From the NCBI GenBank assembly GCA_937998355.1, contig CALLDI010000010.1, forward strand, positions 124,001 to 188,000: a stretch of 64,000 nucleotides of DNA, given 5' to 3'. This DNA comes from an uncultured Eggerthella sp. GTDB taxonomy: Bacteria; Actinomycetota; Coriobacteriia; Coriobacteriales; Eggerthellaceae. The notes beneath the pieces were generated by a model. That model searched no databases, was not told where the DNA came from, and saw only the letters and a list, made by a program, of their open reading frames with translations. The position numbers and the translations under genes are program-made. This document shows positions 36,801-43,315 of this stretch, piece by piece (within the stretch, counting starts at the first letter, position 1; the number at the start of each line of letters is the position of its first letter).

Positions 36801-39800
36801 TGGTTACCGTGTTCTCACGGAAGACCGGGTAGAGGGTGACGCCGTAACCATAGTCGCCCAGCGTGTAGAGCGTGGTGTTGCGATCGCCTGCGGTCATGGT
36901 GAACGTGGTGGTGTAGAGGGGGCTGGTGCCCTGAACGTAACCGGAAGACACGGTGGTCCAACCGACCAGGGTGTAACCGCTGGGGTTCTTGGTGGACTTG
37001 TACTGTGTCGCGGTCGGCAGGGTAACCGATTGACCCGTCTTAGCGGAGGTGTCAGTCGCGCCCGTACCGGTAAGACCGGAGATGTTCACGACGTTGTTAT
37101 CGAAGTGGAGGTGCTGGGTGGTTTCCTCCCAGATCGCAGTGAAGGTAAGCGACTGATCGATGACGGTGGGCAGATCCGCACCAGCGGTCTTATGGAAGAC
37201 GCGGGTGGCATCCGTACCGGTGTAATAACCTTCGGTGCGGAAGGTCTGATTCTTGATCGCATCAGTCCATTCCCAACCGACGAACTTATAACCTGGAGCA
37301 GCGGTGGGGTTGCCGCCATTGCGGTCACCCGTTGCGTCAACAGTGCCGCCATAGACCGGCAGCGTCCAACCCTGTTGCAGGCCGCTGTAACGCGTACCGT
37401 ACTGGGTGATGGTATTGCCCGACTGAGCACCATTCTTCGTAGCGAATGCGCCCGAAGCAGCACCGGAAGTATAAACGATGGTGATGATACGGCCGAATTC
37501 AGCCACGAATACCGTATTCGAAGACACCGTCCACGGAGTACCCGCGTCAGCGCCCAAGCCGAGGATGGCATCTGGGGACAGAATGCCCTTCTTCGTGCCG
37601 GAGTTGGGAGAACCTGCAGTCGAGCAATTCTCATAGAGACGCCAGCCCATGAAGTAGTAGCTGTTTGAGTCTTTCGGATTCGCAGTGGGGAGATCAGGAA
37701 GCTGATCACCGAAGTCAAGTCTGTAAGAAGAAGTACCCTGCAGTGCAGCACCATAGGTGGTATCGGTCAAGAAATCCACACGATACTGAATCTTCGACCA
37801 TGTACCTTCGATGACCAGGCTGCCAGCAGGCATAGTGAAATTACCACTACCAACTGCAGTATTCGGACCCGAAACGAGCTTCCAACCGCCCCAGGTGTAA
37901 CCCGTAGGAGCAGTAGGACGCGTGAGCGTAACGGTCTCGCCGAACTTCTTGTTCTGCGTTGCGGGAGAGTAGGACATGCCCTCCGGCACCGCACCAGAAT
38001 AGGAAACGTTCACCGTGTAGGTATTACGATCGAAGTAGAGCTTCAGAACGTTACCAGAGGTGGCCATGACGATGCGATTCACGCTACCCGTTGCAGACGG
38101 ATTATAGGTGAAGCCGGTGATGTCCTGGCGAGTGAAGGTAACGGTCTTGGTGGAGTTGTTCGTACCTGCAGTGGTGCCGGGCTCGACCGCATAACCGAAC
38201 GGAGCGGAGCCAGAGCCAGCAGGAGTGGAAACCTTGGTGTAACCAGTGCCATTCACGTTCTGAGTGTAGTACTCGACCGTGAAGGTAAGGCCCTGAGGAG
38301 AAACAGTAACGTAATAATCCGCATTGGTGTAGAGACCGCCGGTCTTCGGTACGGTCAGCAGGCCGCCTGCACCATACTGGGAGGAAGCGACCGCAGTACC
38401 GGTGGCAGAACCGATGGTCCACTTGGAACCGTTGGTGGCATTGAATTCATAACCCGCATTGATGAGCGGCTTCGCGCCAACGGAGATGTTCTTATTGGTA
38501 GGAGTGGTGGCAGAAGCGGAAGCATAGATGGCACCCGTTGCTGCACCAACATAGATGACAGAGCCATTGGTGTAGGAAGAACCATCACCATACTGGATGC
38601 CACTGGTGTTGTCGCCCTGGAAGAAGCGGATCTGGACCTTGTTCTCTTCCCACTGAGCATAAGCGGTAACGGTACCGCCAGAAGCCAGCGCGGAGGTGGT
38701 CAGATCCCAGGTGGAACCAAGTGTCGCACCAGCAGCAACAGCCTTGCCCGTACCCGCCGCAACGGTATTCCAACCCTTGAAGGTGTAACCACTGCGGGTC
38801 GGAGCCGTGGGAAGCGCGATGGTGCTGTTGGCATTCAGACCCGTGGTGTTATTGATGGTGTTACCGCCCTGGGTGTTCCAGGCGATGGTGTAGGAGAAGG
38901 CGGTCCAGTTCGCAGTGAGCGTTGCGGTACCGACCAGAGTGCCTGCAGCGGAGTCGCCCGTCCAAGAGATCTTGAAGTTGGAGACCGGCACGCTGGCACC
39001 TGCAGCAACGACCGTAGAAGTGGTGCCGTTGTTGTTGGTGTAACCCCAGTTACCGAAGCTGTAACCCGTGCGGGTATATACGGTGGTGCCCGCAGGAACA
39101 GCGAGGTTCGCATTGTACTTAGCGGTCATGGTGTAGGGGCTGGTGCCCTTCACGTTGGTAACGCCAGAGGTCGCACCCGGCTGGAAGGAGAAGGTGATGG
39201 TGGCGCCTTCCCAAACAGCATAGAGCACCTTAGAAGAGGTGAGGTTGGTGAACGAAGCACCAGCCTGGTAGATGGTACCCGTACCATTAGTGTTCTCTGC
39301 CCAACCCTTGAAATTGTAACCCGTACGGGTGGGGTTGGACTTATCGGAGGTTGCAGGAATGGTGAAGGAACCACCATTCAGAATGTTCGATTCGGTATAA
39401 CCAGAGGTGGAGCCACTGTAGGTACCACCATTAGGATTCAGGGTGAAGGTAACGCGATCCTTCTCGGTCCATTTCGCATACAGCTTCAAAGAAGTGGTGC
39501 TGGCAGAAGCGCCTGCCATGCTCCAGAGCTGTGCGAACGAGGTGGCAGCGGTCATCTGAGTGCCAGTACCAGAACCATTGTTGTCCTTAGCCAGGAACCA
39601 GCCACCGAAGGTGTAACCAGTCTTGGAAGGAGCAGTAGGAAGGGTAACGTTACTCGTCCAGTTCAGGTTGGACTGAGTATTATGAGCGGCGCCATCGGAA
39701 GCACCCGTTGCATTTGCATAGAAGGTTACGCTGTAGCCCGACTTCTCGGTCCACTGTGCGTAGAATTCAGTCGCTGCGGAAAGAATGCCCGCAGATGCAC

Positions 39801-42237
39801 CAGCAGCAATGGTGTTGCCAGTGTTATTAGCCTTCCAACCAGCGAAGGTGTAACCCTGAAGGGTCGGGGTGTTGGTGGGAAGGGTGTAGGCAGTGCCTGC
39901 GGTCGCAGAACCAGCAGAAGGCATGCCCGAAACATTGGTGCTGGAAAGCGCACCAGAAGGTTTGTTCGCATTGAAGGTGATGGCAGGATTCCAGACCGCG
40001 TACAGCGTGATGTCGGAAGTGCCGACATTCATCGTACCCGTAGTGCCCGCAATGCCACCATTGTAGGAGTACTTGGTGCCCGTACCATTAGAGCTGGTGG
40101 ACCAACCGCCGAAGGTGAATCCGGTCTTGGTAGGAACGCCATTGGAAATGGTATGGGTGGTATTAGGAGCAACCGGAACAGCGGTGGGGACGGTGCCGCC
40201 ATTGCTGCCATTGCCGTTATAGGTAACCTTCGGCCATGCGGTCCACTTCGCGAACAGCGTCACTGCAGAAGTGATGTTGTTGATGGTGGCACCGGGCTGG
40301 TATGCAACCGCGCCCGTTGCAGAAGTTGCATAACCATCGAAGGTATAACCACTCAAGGAAGGAGTAGTGGTAGGAATGGTGTAAGAATCACCATATTTAA
40401 GTCCAGTAGGATTGCTGGGCCAGCTGCCCACGTTAGCAGTCACACCGGACGGTTTGTTCTGATTGAAAGTAACCGTAATGGCATTCGGCTCCCATACTGC
40501 ATAGAGCGTATAAGCGCCGCCATTCGTAATGTTAGTGATCGCAGTCGAAAGCGCGCCAGCAGATCCAATGATCGCAGCAGTCGCATTATTCGTAGTGGCC
40601 CAACCCTTGAAAGTATGACCCGTCTTAGAGAAGGAAGCCTCGGGCTTGGTGCCCGCTGCAAGACCATTGTTGGTCGCAAAAGCGCCCTTATCGTTGTAGG
40701 TGAAGGTCTGGGCAGCGCCCGTGCCGCCACCATTATTAAAGGTAACGGAGAAGGAGATGTTTTCTTTGACCTCGACTTCACGAATTGCAATGTCGACCAT
40801 TTTATAGCCAGGACCCGCAGGATCGTAAGCCGCATTTGAGTTTCGGAAACCAAACAACTGATTTAAAGCATCACCCATAGTCATACCCTGAGTAAAAGGC
40901 ACAGATGCACATTCTGTAGTGCTATTTGCTTTATAAACAACCCATTGATACGACTTTGTAGTGTCAGAGTGTTCGGGGATTACAATTTCGTCATTGAATC
41001 CGTACTCAGTAGAAGAGCCGATATTTGCATATCGAACATCATAGAACTGAACTGCTGTTTTGTTAGCTTGGAATTTTGGATATGCATGAACGTCAGTGAC
41101 GCTACCATTTGTATAAATGGTTAAATTGCTTAACTTAGTAAAAGTGTTATAAGAAAGTTTCTGATAGCGCTTACCTTTGGTGTTATAGCCCACGAAATAC
41201 CACTCAAGAAACGTATAGCCATAACGAGCAATCGTATCCAATCCCTTACTTGCGCCATCTAGGTTATCTGAGACCACAATGGTATCTCCGCTAAAACCAA
41301 AGAAAGTACCGGACGTTGGGCTTGTAGATGATGCGGTAAAAATCGGATCTGAAGGATCTCCAATAATCATATCCGGAACATGCGCTGTTGTGCTATTACC
41401 AGGAACAGTAGAAAACGATTCGCCGAAGTGAACAGTAATGGATGAGCCTGCCTGAGTCGTAATATTAGACGAACTCGAAGGCGAACTGTTCATTGCTGGG
41501 GTAGAGTAATAATTATCTGGAATTCGTGGACCTTGCACCTCCTCGATGTTTACCGAGGTGGTGCCAGCATTCTGATCTGCACTCTCCTTATCACCAGGAG
41601 TAGCAATCACGTCGTCAGCCTTGCTATCGCTACCAGTTGGATGGGCACTCTGATTTTTATCAGTAGCTATCTCGTCGGTAGAACCAGAAGAAGCACCGTT
41701 GCTATCATCGGTGCTATCATTATCGTCTTTATTGTCAGAGGTATCGTCACCGTTATTATCGGTGCTATCATCCTCGTCTTCAGTTCCGTTCATGCTAGAG
41801 TCGCTAGCACTATCGGAGTCGGAATCGCTGTCTTCGTCATTTATAGAGGACTTATCATCACCCGCTGTATAGCTACCATCGGTGCTATCACTGCCTCCAG
41901 AAACGCCATCGACCCCGGAGCCTGTAGACTGCGGGGTCGATGTGAATGCATCTTGCTGTGTATACGCTGGAGGCGCTTTGGGTTCGTCCGGCGTTTTGTT
42001 CACCGACATGCTGCTATCAGACTTTGATAGCAGGATTTCCTGCGCTTCGCTCTGTTGCGGACTAGCTTCCGCTTCAGACGCATACGCAAGAGAAGGCATT
42101 GCGAACAATAACGCTGCCGCTACGATGAGAGCGGCTATAAGAGCTGCAACAGGACCACGGCGCTTTGCCGCAGGCACAGCAGTAGATGTGCTAGCGCTAG
42201 CCAGCTCCATCCCTTGTCTGTTCATGCAGTCTTGCAT
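27865..42237 (-). CDS. Giant InlB-repeat LPXTG surface protein fused in frame to a second secreted protein (4,790 aa)
   Basis: One uninterrupted frame. Part 1: signal peptide (ALIAALIVAAALLFAMPSLA), a Ser/Asp/Thr-rich region (about 60-250), then about 36 InlB B/Flg_new-like modules of 75-130 residues with a few MucBP-like ones (YTVQHWFQGLDG), the sortase signal LPKTG at residue 3848, a membrane helix and an RRR tail. Part 2 (from about residue 3950): a second signal-like segment (ALFVAALALVVAIGFAPG), Ser/Ala-rich sequence, a PVDPVEP repeat linker, one InlB B-repeat and a C-terminal hydrophobic segment with ARRRIER. Internal sorting signals are abnormal: either two genes merged by loss of a stop or frame, or the frame is open by chance. 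The ATG at 42237 follows AGGAAGACG. Confidence 0.85.
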   Translation of the reverse strand: MQDCMNRQGMELASASTSTAVPAAKRRGPVAALIAALIVAAALLFAMPSLAYASEAEASPQQSEAQEILLSKSDSSMSVNKTPDEPKAPPAYTQQDAFTSTPQSTGSGVDGVSGGSDSTDGSYTAGDDKSSINDEDSDSDSDSASDSSMNGTEDEDDSTDNNGDDTSDNKDDNDSTDDSNGASSGSTDEIATDKNQSAHPTGSDSKADDVIATPGDKESADQNAGTTSVNIEEVQGPRIPDNYYSTPAMNSSPSSSSNITTQAGSSITVHFGESFSTVPGNSTTAHVPDMIIGDPSDPIFTASSTSPTSGTFFGFSGDTIVVSDNLDGASKGLDTIARYGYTFLEWYFVGYNTKGKRYQKLSYNTFTKLSNLTIYTNGSVTDVHAYPKFQANKTAVQFYDVRYANIGSSTEYGFNDEIVIPEHSDTTKSYQWVVYKANSTTECASVPFTQGMTMGDALNQLFGFRNSNAAYDPAGPGYKMVDIAIREVEVKENISFSVTFNNGGGTGAAQTFTYNDKGAFATNNGLAAGTKPEASFSKTGHTFKGWATTNNATAAIIGSAGALSTAITNITNGGAYTLYAVWEPNAITVTFNQNKPSGVTANVGSWPSNPTGLKYGDSYTIPTTTPSLSGYTFDGYATSATGAVAYQPGATINNITSAVTLFAKWTAWPKVTYNGNGSNGGTVPTAVPVAPNTTHTISNGVPTKTGFTFGGWSTSSNGTGTKYSYNGGIAGTTGTMNVGTSDITLYAVWNPAITFNANKPSGALSSTNVSGMPSAGSATAGTAYTLPTNTPTLQGYTFAGWKANNTGNTIAAGASAGILSAATEFYAQWTEKSGYSVTFYANATGASDGAAHNTQSNLNWTSNVTLPTAPSKTGYTFGGWFLAKDNNGSGTGTQMTAATSFAQLWSMAGASASTTSLKLYAKWTEKDRVTFTLNPNGGTYSGSTSGYTESNILNGGSFTIPATSDKSNPTRTGYNFKGWAENTNGTGTIYQAGASFTNLTSSKVLYAVWEGATITFSFQPGATSGVTNVKGTSPYTMTAKYNANLAVPAGTTVYTRTGYSFGNWGYTNNNGTTSTVVAAGASVPVSNFKISWTGDSAAGTLVGTATLTANWTAFSYTIAWNTQGGNTINNTTGLNANSTIALPTAPTRSGYTFKGWNTVAAGTGKAVAAGATLGSTWDLTTSALASGGTVTAYAQWEENKVQIRFFQGDNTSGIQYGDGSSYTNGSVIYVGAATGAIYASASATTPTNKNISVGAKPLINAGYEFNATNGSKWTIGSATGTAVASSQYGAGGLLTVPKTGGLYTNADYYVTVSPQGLTFTVEYYTQNVNGTGYTKVSTPAGSGSAPFGYAVEPGTTAGTNNSTKTVTFTRQDITGFTYNPSATGSVNRIVMATSGNVLKLYFDRNTYTVNVSYSGAVPEGMSYSPATQNKKFGETVTLTRPTAPTGYTWGGWKLVSGPNTAVGSGNFTMPAGSLVIEGTWSKIQYRVDFLTDTTYGAALQGTSSYRLDFGDQLPDLPTANPKDSNSYYFMGWRLYENCSTAGSPNSGTKKGILSPDAILGLGADAGTPWTVSSNTVFVAEFGRIITIVYTSGAASGAFATKNGAQSGNTITQYGTRYSGLQQGWTLPVYGGTVDATGDRNGGNPTAAPGYKFVGWEWTDAIKNQTFRTEGYYTGTDATRVFHKTAGADLPTVIDQSLTFTAIWEETTQHLHFDNNVVNISGLTGTGATDTSAKTGQSVTLPTATQYKSTKNPSGYTLVGWTTVSSGYVQGTSPLYTTTFTMTAGDRNTTLYTLGDYGYGVTLYPVFRENTVTINYTYATGSSASMGNLSASNEGNSFAMVSGTPKGSTATAGTGHKFIGWFTDAAGTNAVPASWISGGKITPQKNADGVYAAATYYAKFEAEEYTIIFMLGDASNAAHGQFSDNTTANKTTTIVYNTQYGNKVPGTTADKGYGFVSWKNVATGTTYTAASLQALRATADATYVAVWEPRSGYTVAYETNGGSPTLASQKVTWTAVLNDVMTNDAKTGMYKQGYTFDGWYVKSDFSASSKVNSTMTFEQGLGLAGITGDGDTATLTLYAKWLAREITVHFVPNDPTNSTTIADKKVTWTDKNLLGANATLSAPGYNFTKWSTTNSASGMTVTNDTLVSAIYQALYGNTDNTKTEITLYGIWGQKSFTVEFQDASGKVLKTQSGLTWADSIDYFAYAPTDGSQRLLGWKYTPAGGSVQTWLQSAGKLAVSAFDGTPTPADGSTFVLVADLEDNVKYIINFNKVNVDGSGNVNMGSVNKVHSINGFATPGVAIDITNFNTHDYITEFENQNGAGRRTDLKGYELKVIPATKTTSTAAEATAGATIEFNVYWVEKVFTITYDLGKDAFGNAAPSTVTKPADKNASWNSTDILPDTTPTWEGHKAPKWQYRNAAGQLVTVPSGFKVSDLIGTAADDNTKPITLYALWDSDTVRLTYQVQTGGSANNAAGSFLVNGGASRTQDIDAVNGTPYTMTATAGSGYKFVGWYKDGVLLTNDATMTPAKDGDLFSSATYEARFAPLGAIQYTVQHWFQGLDGTYAQDSALDDTRSGEEFSRVTVSNDMIKNIKGFTYKAGLTGSIEVIESLTGGQILKLMYERNAYDVWVTPAGTGADAPTPTPTPTYPSTGITQAHTTQKYGESLVLPTITAPTGWEFKWTVTSSDTAFGTQTMGNGDAVTMPAGTLTITGTWVRLGHNVYFVAGNGAHGTVTTTGGATLPFTVDHGKNLKDQSATGSSANIVVKADNEWAFNGWSYVDPDTGETKTTRDPDSILITADVTFTALWAQTFAVTYYPGLHGGNGFTAAIVAGDDIENNTKNVNEFPLMIGGVNVTSNAPAATGYEFIGWTWNKDGQTYYWTAPGKTYNGAGVAGTMDFMITGNVDFTALWAAAEQKLIYKLDLTVTPAPSWTAGGKPGMAGTTGDEYEVGVRTDDITTLLTSGDVARPGYTLKGWAVWTDNGDGKIDVIELGQTMAAGGTFKMPAGTVYLVPVWDFESAQIRYEIQIGSEGKGTISNTVDRITDSSMSYRDLIGSIASPKPGYAFDGWYTADGTKVSSSWYPPAFDDDFNVIGYQLKPRPDAAGWLSVTYYAKFVATNTGFKVEYYFQNPDGSYSKRDDLTVGCDHLETGDTASVLDPNNHAYQYLLDMSKFPGYKYDEGAYGSILSTVVDANGNSVLKLYHSNVPFNIDYVLGTNDEGVAGTWSGTPGKPSAIAGSNVTIPGIKLDGMKHAGWEISYVDPTTGETKTTFIGVNDSFNMPLADVIATAVWAKVVDVTVEFIKDNGEKVVFKTELVQNAGTVGDAWNGDASWISKYRPAGYKWVSGALHLDSLAAGDNLVQIVYGIVKDYKVIFNANTGTKTETVGGFTIDSIVADKQTHPTKPGYTLAGWSTKANGKVELTATMTYEQLAKLIHGKFDTTNDETILKNGLTVYAVWTENGNYKVIYDLNNDKTTNSTIKKPVPSTANPLTPDPIENVKWTQAGFNKYSDAELDAAPAGYEFVGWNTRRDGKGLTITDATKYLEMSNAINKNTPQASVTLYAMWKEIQIEIKYVTTDGGTIDRVLDRVSAVTGQHVGTGSSAGNRLHSVATAKPGYHFVRWELVNTSTGRTIGLDENGWHTIRNDKNEIVVEDPGEEGRLFAATYRAVFEKNADAVINYDVNGGEGEIPSTKQTFGLNVNLHNGTGVKRGHYTLVGWNTEADGSGTTYKLGQGMVMPEGGMNLYAMWEVNSYGVNVKDRDDHVATVDGGSTKVEWGEPLSPEFIESIKQTPKKGSTFAGWKYTMTDADTGEVIEGVVWDLSELTVLGPIEIEALYDTVPAEDVVTEGTTLPKTGDDGLLGIVAMVLIALVALVLFIVLLARRRSDDEDGDDAPRGSRAPRARVRAAARAARLAARNKITSGMRNGISNASLHEAGVTYACADAAAARLQSPATPYTTSHTRGSFFVSRALFVAALALVVAIGFAPGHAIASTGDPGTGSAANQTNISTQSHHSNADPATTQTGSFQSKSASVASKSSQAASASASSTSNSSARAASSSAAASPRSASGSAASQVKAVSASSSTSKACSGTTSAQRDAIIYMTARNKLAHNASSSATRASSANARYSAAAAASASSTSATRIVATKSATSANSASVATFASTAASASAANSASAKLATSSISTASGNALVGDSAACSTFVLAGSGSAVAASGSASVLGNGSALAALAADPASSCSAALVAPLAASAAYGGASALAPPATAAEASLASAASSTSANSTASADLARESEKNASTLRLYVTNVLTSGDSQHDSDALEDPYSENPRWRSDMQENCALQTQSSSSFSSIKCNDEELTYISYADSGMLAESAFDEATVASGEAVVFSDEATDLPRLSAMSAEPQVDDENASAGTDEGDTGEGTDTPEVTEPTDPVDPVDPTDPVDPVEPGESSGEIVAPVDPVDPVDPVEPVDPVDPTDPVDPADPVDPVEPSDPVEPTIPADPTTPTEPTTPQPKPNTYVLTYDMNGGTVAGSSSSTILAPSTCTVGKDEILTCNSKLKKEGHTFVCWNTDASGMGVPIRDGEAFTADKLRAMLLETTTAPTDGASIKLYAQWNTTDASPVLLDPSVPDEPTAPTAPVAPLPSVNRPTNSTATNATATNTASRPSAAATAPRMRTVASPAFDGQAEADPLAGETIAEGDNALASPLPPVLEVLPAAAEEFTTRSAEALAGLSEGGEGILGAVANMTPAQVTQAVAAVAAAAGAVALVAGAAGASTSAVARRRIERTIATDAEAGAGDR
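30169..30198 (-). terminator. Terminator-like hairpin inside the giant ORF, part 2
   Basis: Perfect GACCCCG / CGGGGTC stem with a 12-nt loop followed by TTTTC on the minus strand. It lies just after the second signal peptide. Unexpected inside a coding region. Nearby, the minus strand also reads CCCGCGGGTCTTTTTTTG (about 30345-30362). Confidence 0.4.
30430..30468. terminator. Perfect 15-bp hairpin at the fusion point of the giant ORF
   Basis: ATAAGTAACGCCAGC and its exact complement flank a 9-nt loop. It lies about 70 codons after LPKTG and upstream of the second signal peptide, exactly where an intergenic terminator would sit. It is translated as NGISNASLHEAGVTYA. No T-tract. One neighbouring frame carries TAAGTAA right at the stem. 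Confidence 0.6.
30682..30696 (-). other. LPKTG sortase cleavage motif (internal)
   Basis: TTLPKTGDDG, followed by the hydrophobic stretch LGIVAMVLIALVALVLFIVLLA and RRR: a complete cell-wall sorting signal at residue 3848 of the 4,790-aa frame. It normally marks the C-terminus of a wall-anchored protein. Confidence 0.9.
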
Positions 42238-42353
42238 CGTCTTCCTGTTTCTAACACGTGGCCCCGGTCCAAGATCCTTCCCTCGGCTTCAGGGCGCCCT
42301 TACGACTCTTCGCCTAGGCGTAGACAGCCCACCCCTTAAGCGAAGTGCTTGTT

Positions 42354-42382
42354 ATTCTATGCCGCGCTTCCGCGCTTGTCCA
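42354..42382 (-). promoter_or_regulatory. Strong promoter of the giant LPXTG gene
   Basis: Reading toward the gene: TGGACA (42377-42382), 17 nt, TAGAAT (42354-42359), each 5 of 6 to consensus. The spacer is made of AAGCGCGG twice, then CA. The start of transcription would be near 42347, giving a leader of about 110 nt. Confidence 0.7.
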
Positions 42383-42664
42383 GTTCATCGTGAATAAACC
42401 AGCCCAAAGCGCGGCATTTCGGCCTCGCATTTTCCCAGGTCGGTTTTTCTTGGAGGAAACGTTTTCTCGTTTTTTCGCGCTCATTTCGTACCTGATTCTT
42501 GGCCGGATATTCCAGCGCGGCATTCTGGTCTCAACGACGCCGCGATTCGCCACGAAACACTTCCCGACCTCGAATTACTCAAGCGCGGCATTTGAGGCGT
42601 TCTGAGCCGATCTGAGGCCCTTTCGGCTTCCAAGCCGTCAAATACCCCGTTTTTGAGCGCGGCA
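42359..42664. promoter_or_regulatory. Array of AGCGCGGCATT boxes upstream of the giant gene
   Basis: Minus-strand double box inside the promoter spacer (42359-42377). Plus-strand boxes: AAGCGCGGCATTT at 42407-42419 and identically at 42581-42593, AGCGCGGCATT at 42514-42524, and a weaker GAGCGCGGCA at 42655-42664. Spacings are about 107, 67 and 75 nt. Probable binding sites for a dedicated regulator. Confidence 0.5.
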
Positions 42665-43236
42665 CCCCCTCAAATCTCCCCGGAATGTGACGATGATACC
42701 CCTTTTCTTCACAATTCCTCCACAATTAAGGGGCTTTTTTGACGCTGCGTCAACGCTTCAGATGCAACGCAGAAACGTGCTACAAATGCTCGATCCGAGG
42801 GTGTTTCGGGGGTCTATTTCACCCCTATTTCGACCCCGAAACGACCCTTGGAAACGGGCCGTTTCGGGGTCATTTCGCATCCTATTCATTTCGTTCTGAA
42901 CTGGGGTTATAGCACTGTATAGCAACTGCTTTTATGTGCTAGATTCCTAGCTTTTTGCTAGATTTGAGCGATCAAGAGCCCGGGTAAGCCGAAAATGCAG
43001 CGAAAATCGCTCATTCAGGGCCCGAACACAGCTGTATACACCCTCAATTTCAAGAAATTATTCTTGTGTTACGACATAATACGAGGTATACTGCCTTATT
43101 CTGCTTCTAAGACCCTCTGAAGGATTAAAAAGGCCTTCTAAGCCCTGTTCGATCCGCCTAAATAAGCTCAAACACGCTATAAGGCTCTGTAATCGTTTCT
43201 AAGATGCTTTATTATACAAGATGAAAAGTACTCAAA
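42665..43236. other. AT-rich gene-free region between giant genes
   Basis: No credible coding frame. It contains a long hairpin at 42832-42871 and repeated words such as GCTAGATT, TATAGCA and TTCTAAG. It may hold a small RNA or the decayed end of an older gene; neither is shown. Confidence 0.4.
42832..42871. repeat. 12-bp-stem hairpin
   Basis: GACCCCGAAACG and CGTTTCGGGGTC, perfectly complementary, with a 16-nt centre that pairs further. An additional TTTCGGGGGTC lies 20 nt upstream. No T-tract, so not a typical terminator. Confidence 0.5.
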
Positions 43237-43276
43237 GACCTTCTCAATAGACCGTTAGAAACGGTTTGAGAAGGTC
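43237..43276 (-). terminator. Terminator of the MucBP-like gene
   Basis: 11-bp stem GACCTTCTCAA / TTGAGAAGGTC with an inner ACCGTT / AACGGT hairpin, followed on the minus strand by TTTGAG. It lies 40-80 nt after the stop codon. Confidence 0.7.
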
Positions 43277-43315
43277 ATTTTGTAACTATGAGACGAAAAT
43301 TTCGCGTGATGGGTG

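Noticed and set aside
30367..37668. A 2,433-codon open frame on the plus strand
   Set aside because: It is the complement of the strongly biased repeat codons of the giant minus-strand gene. The translation has no domains or ribosome site and includes part of the hairpin region. A GC-driven shadow.
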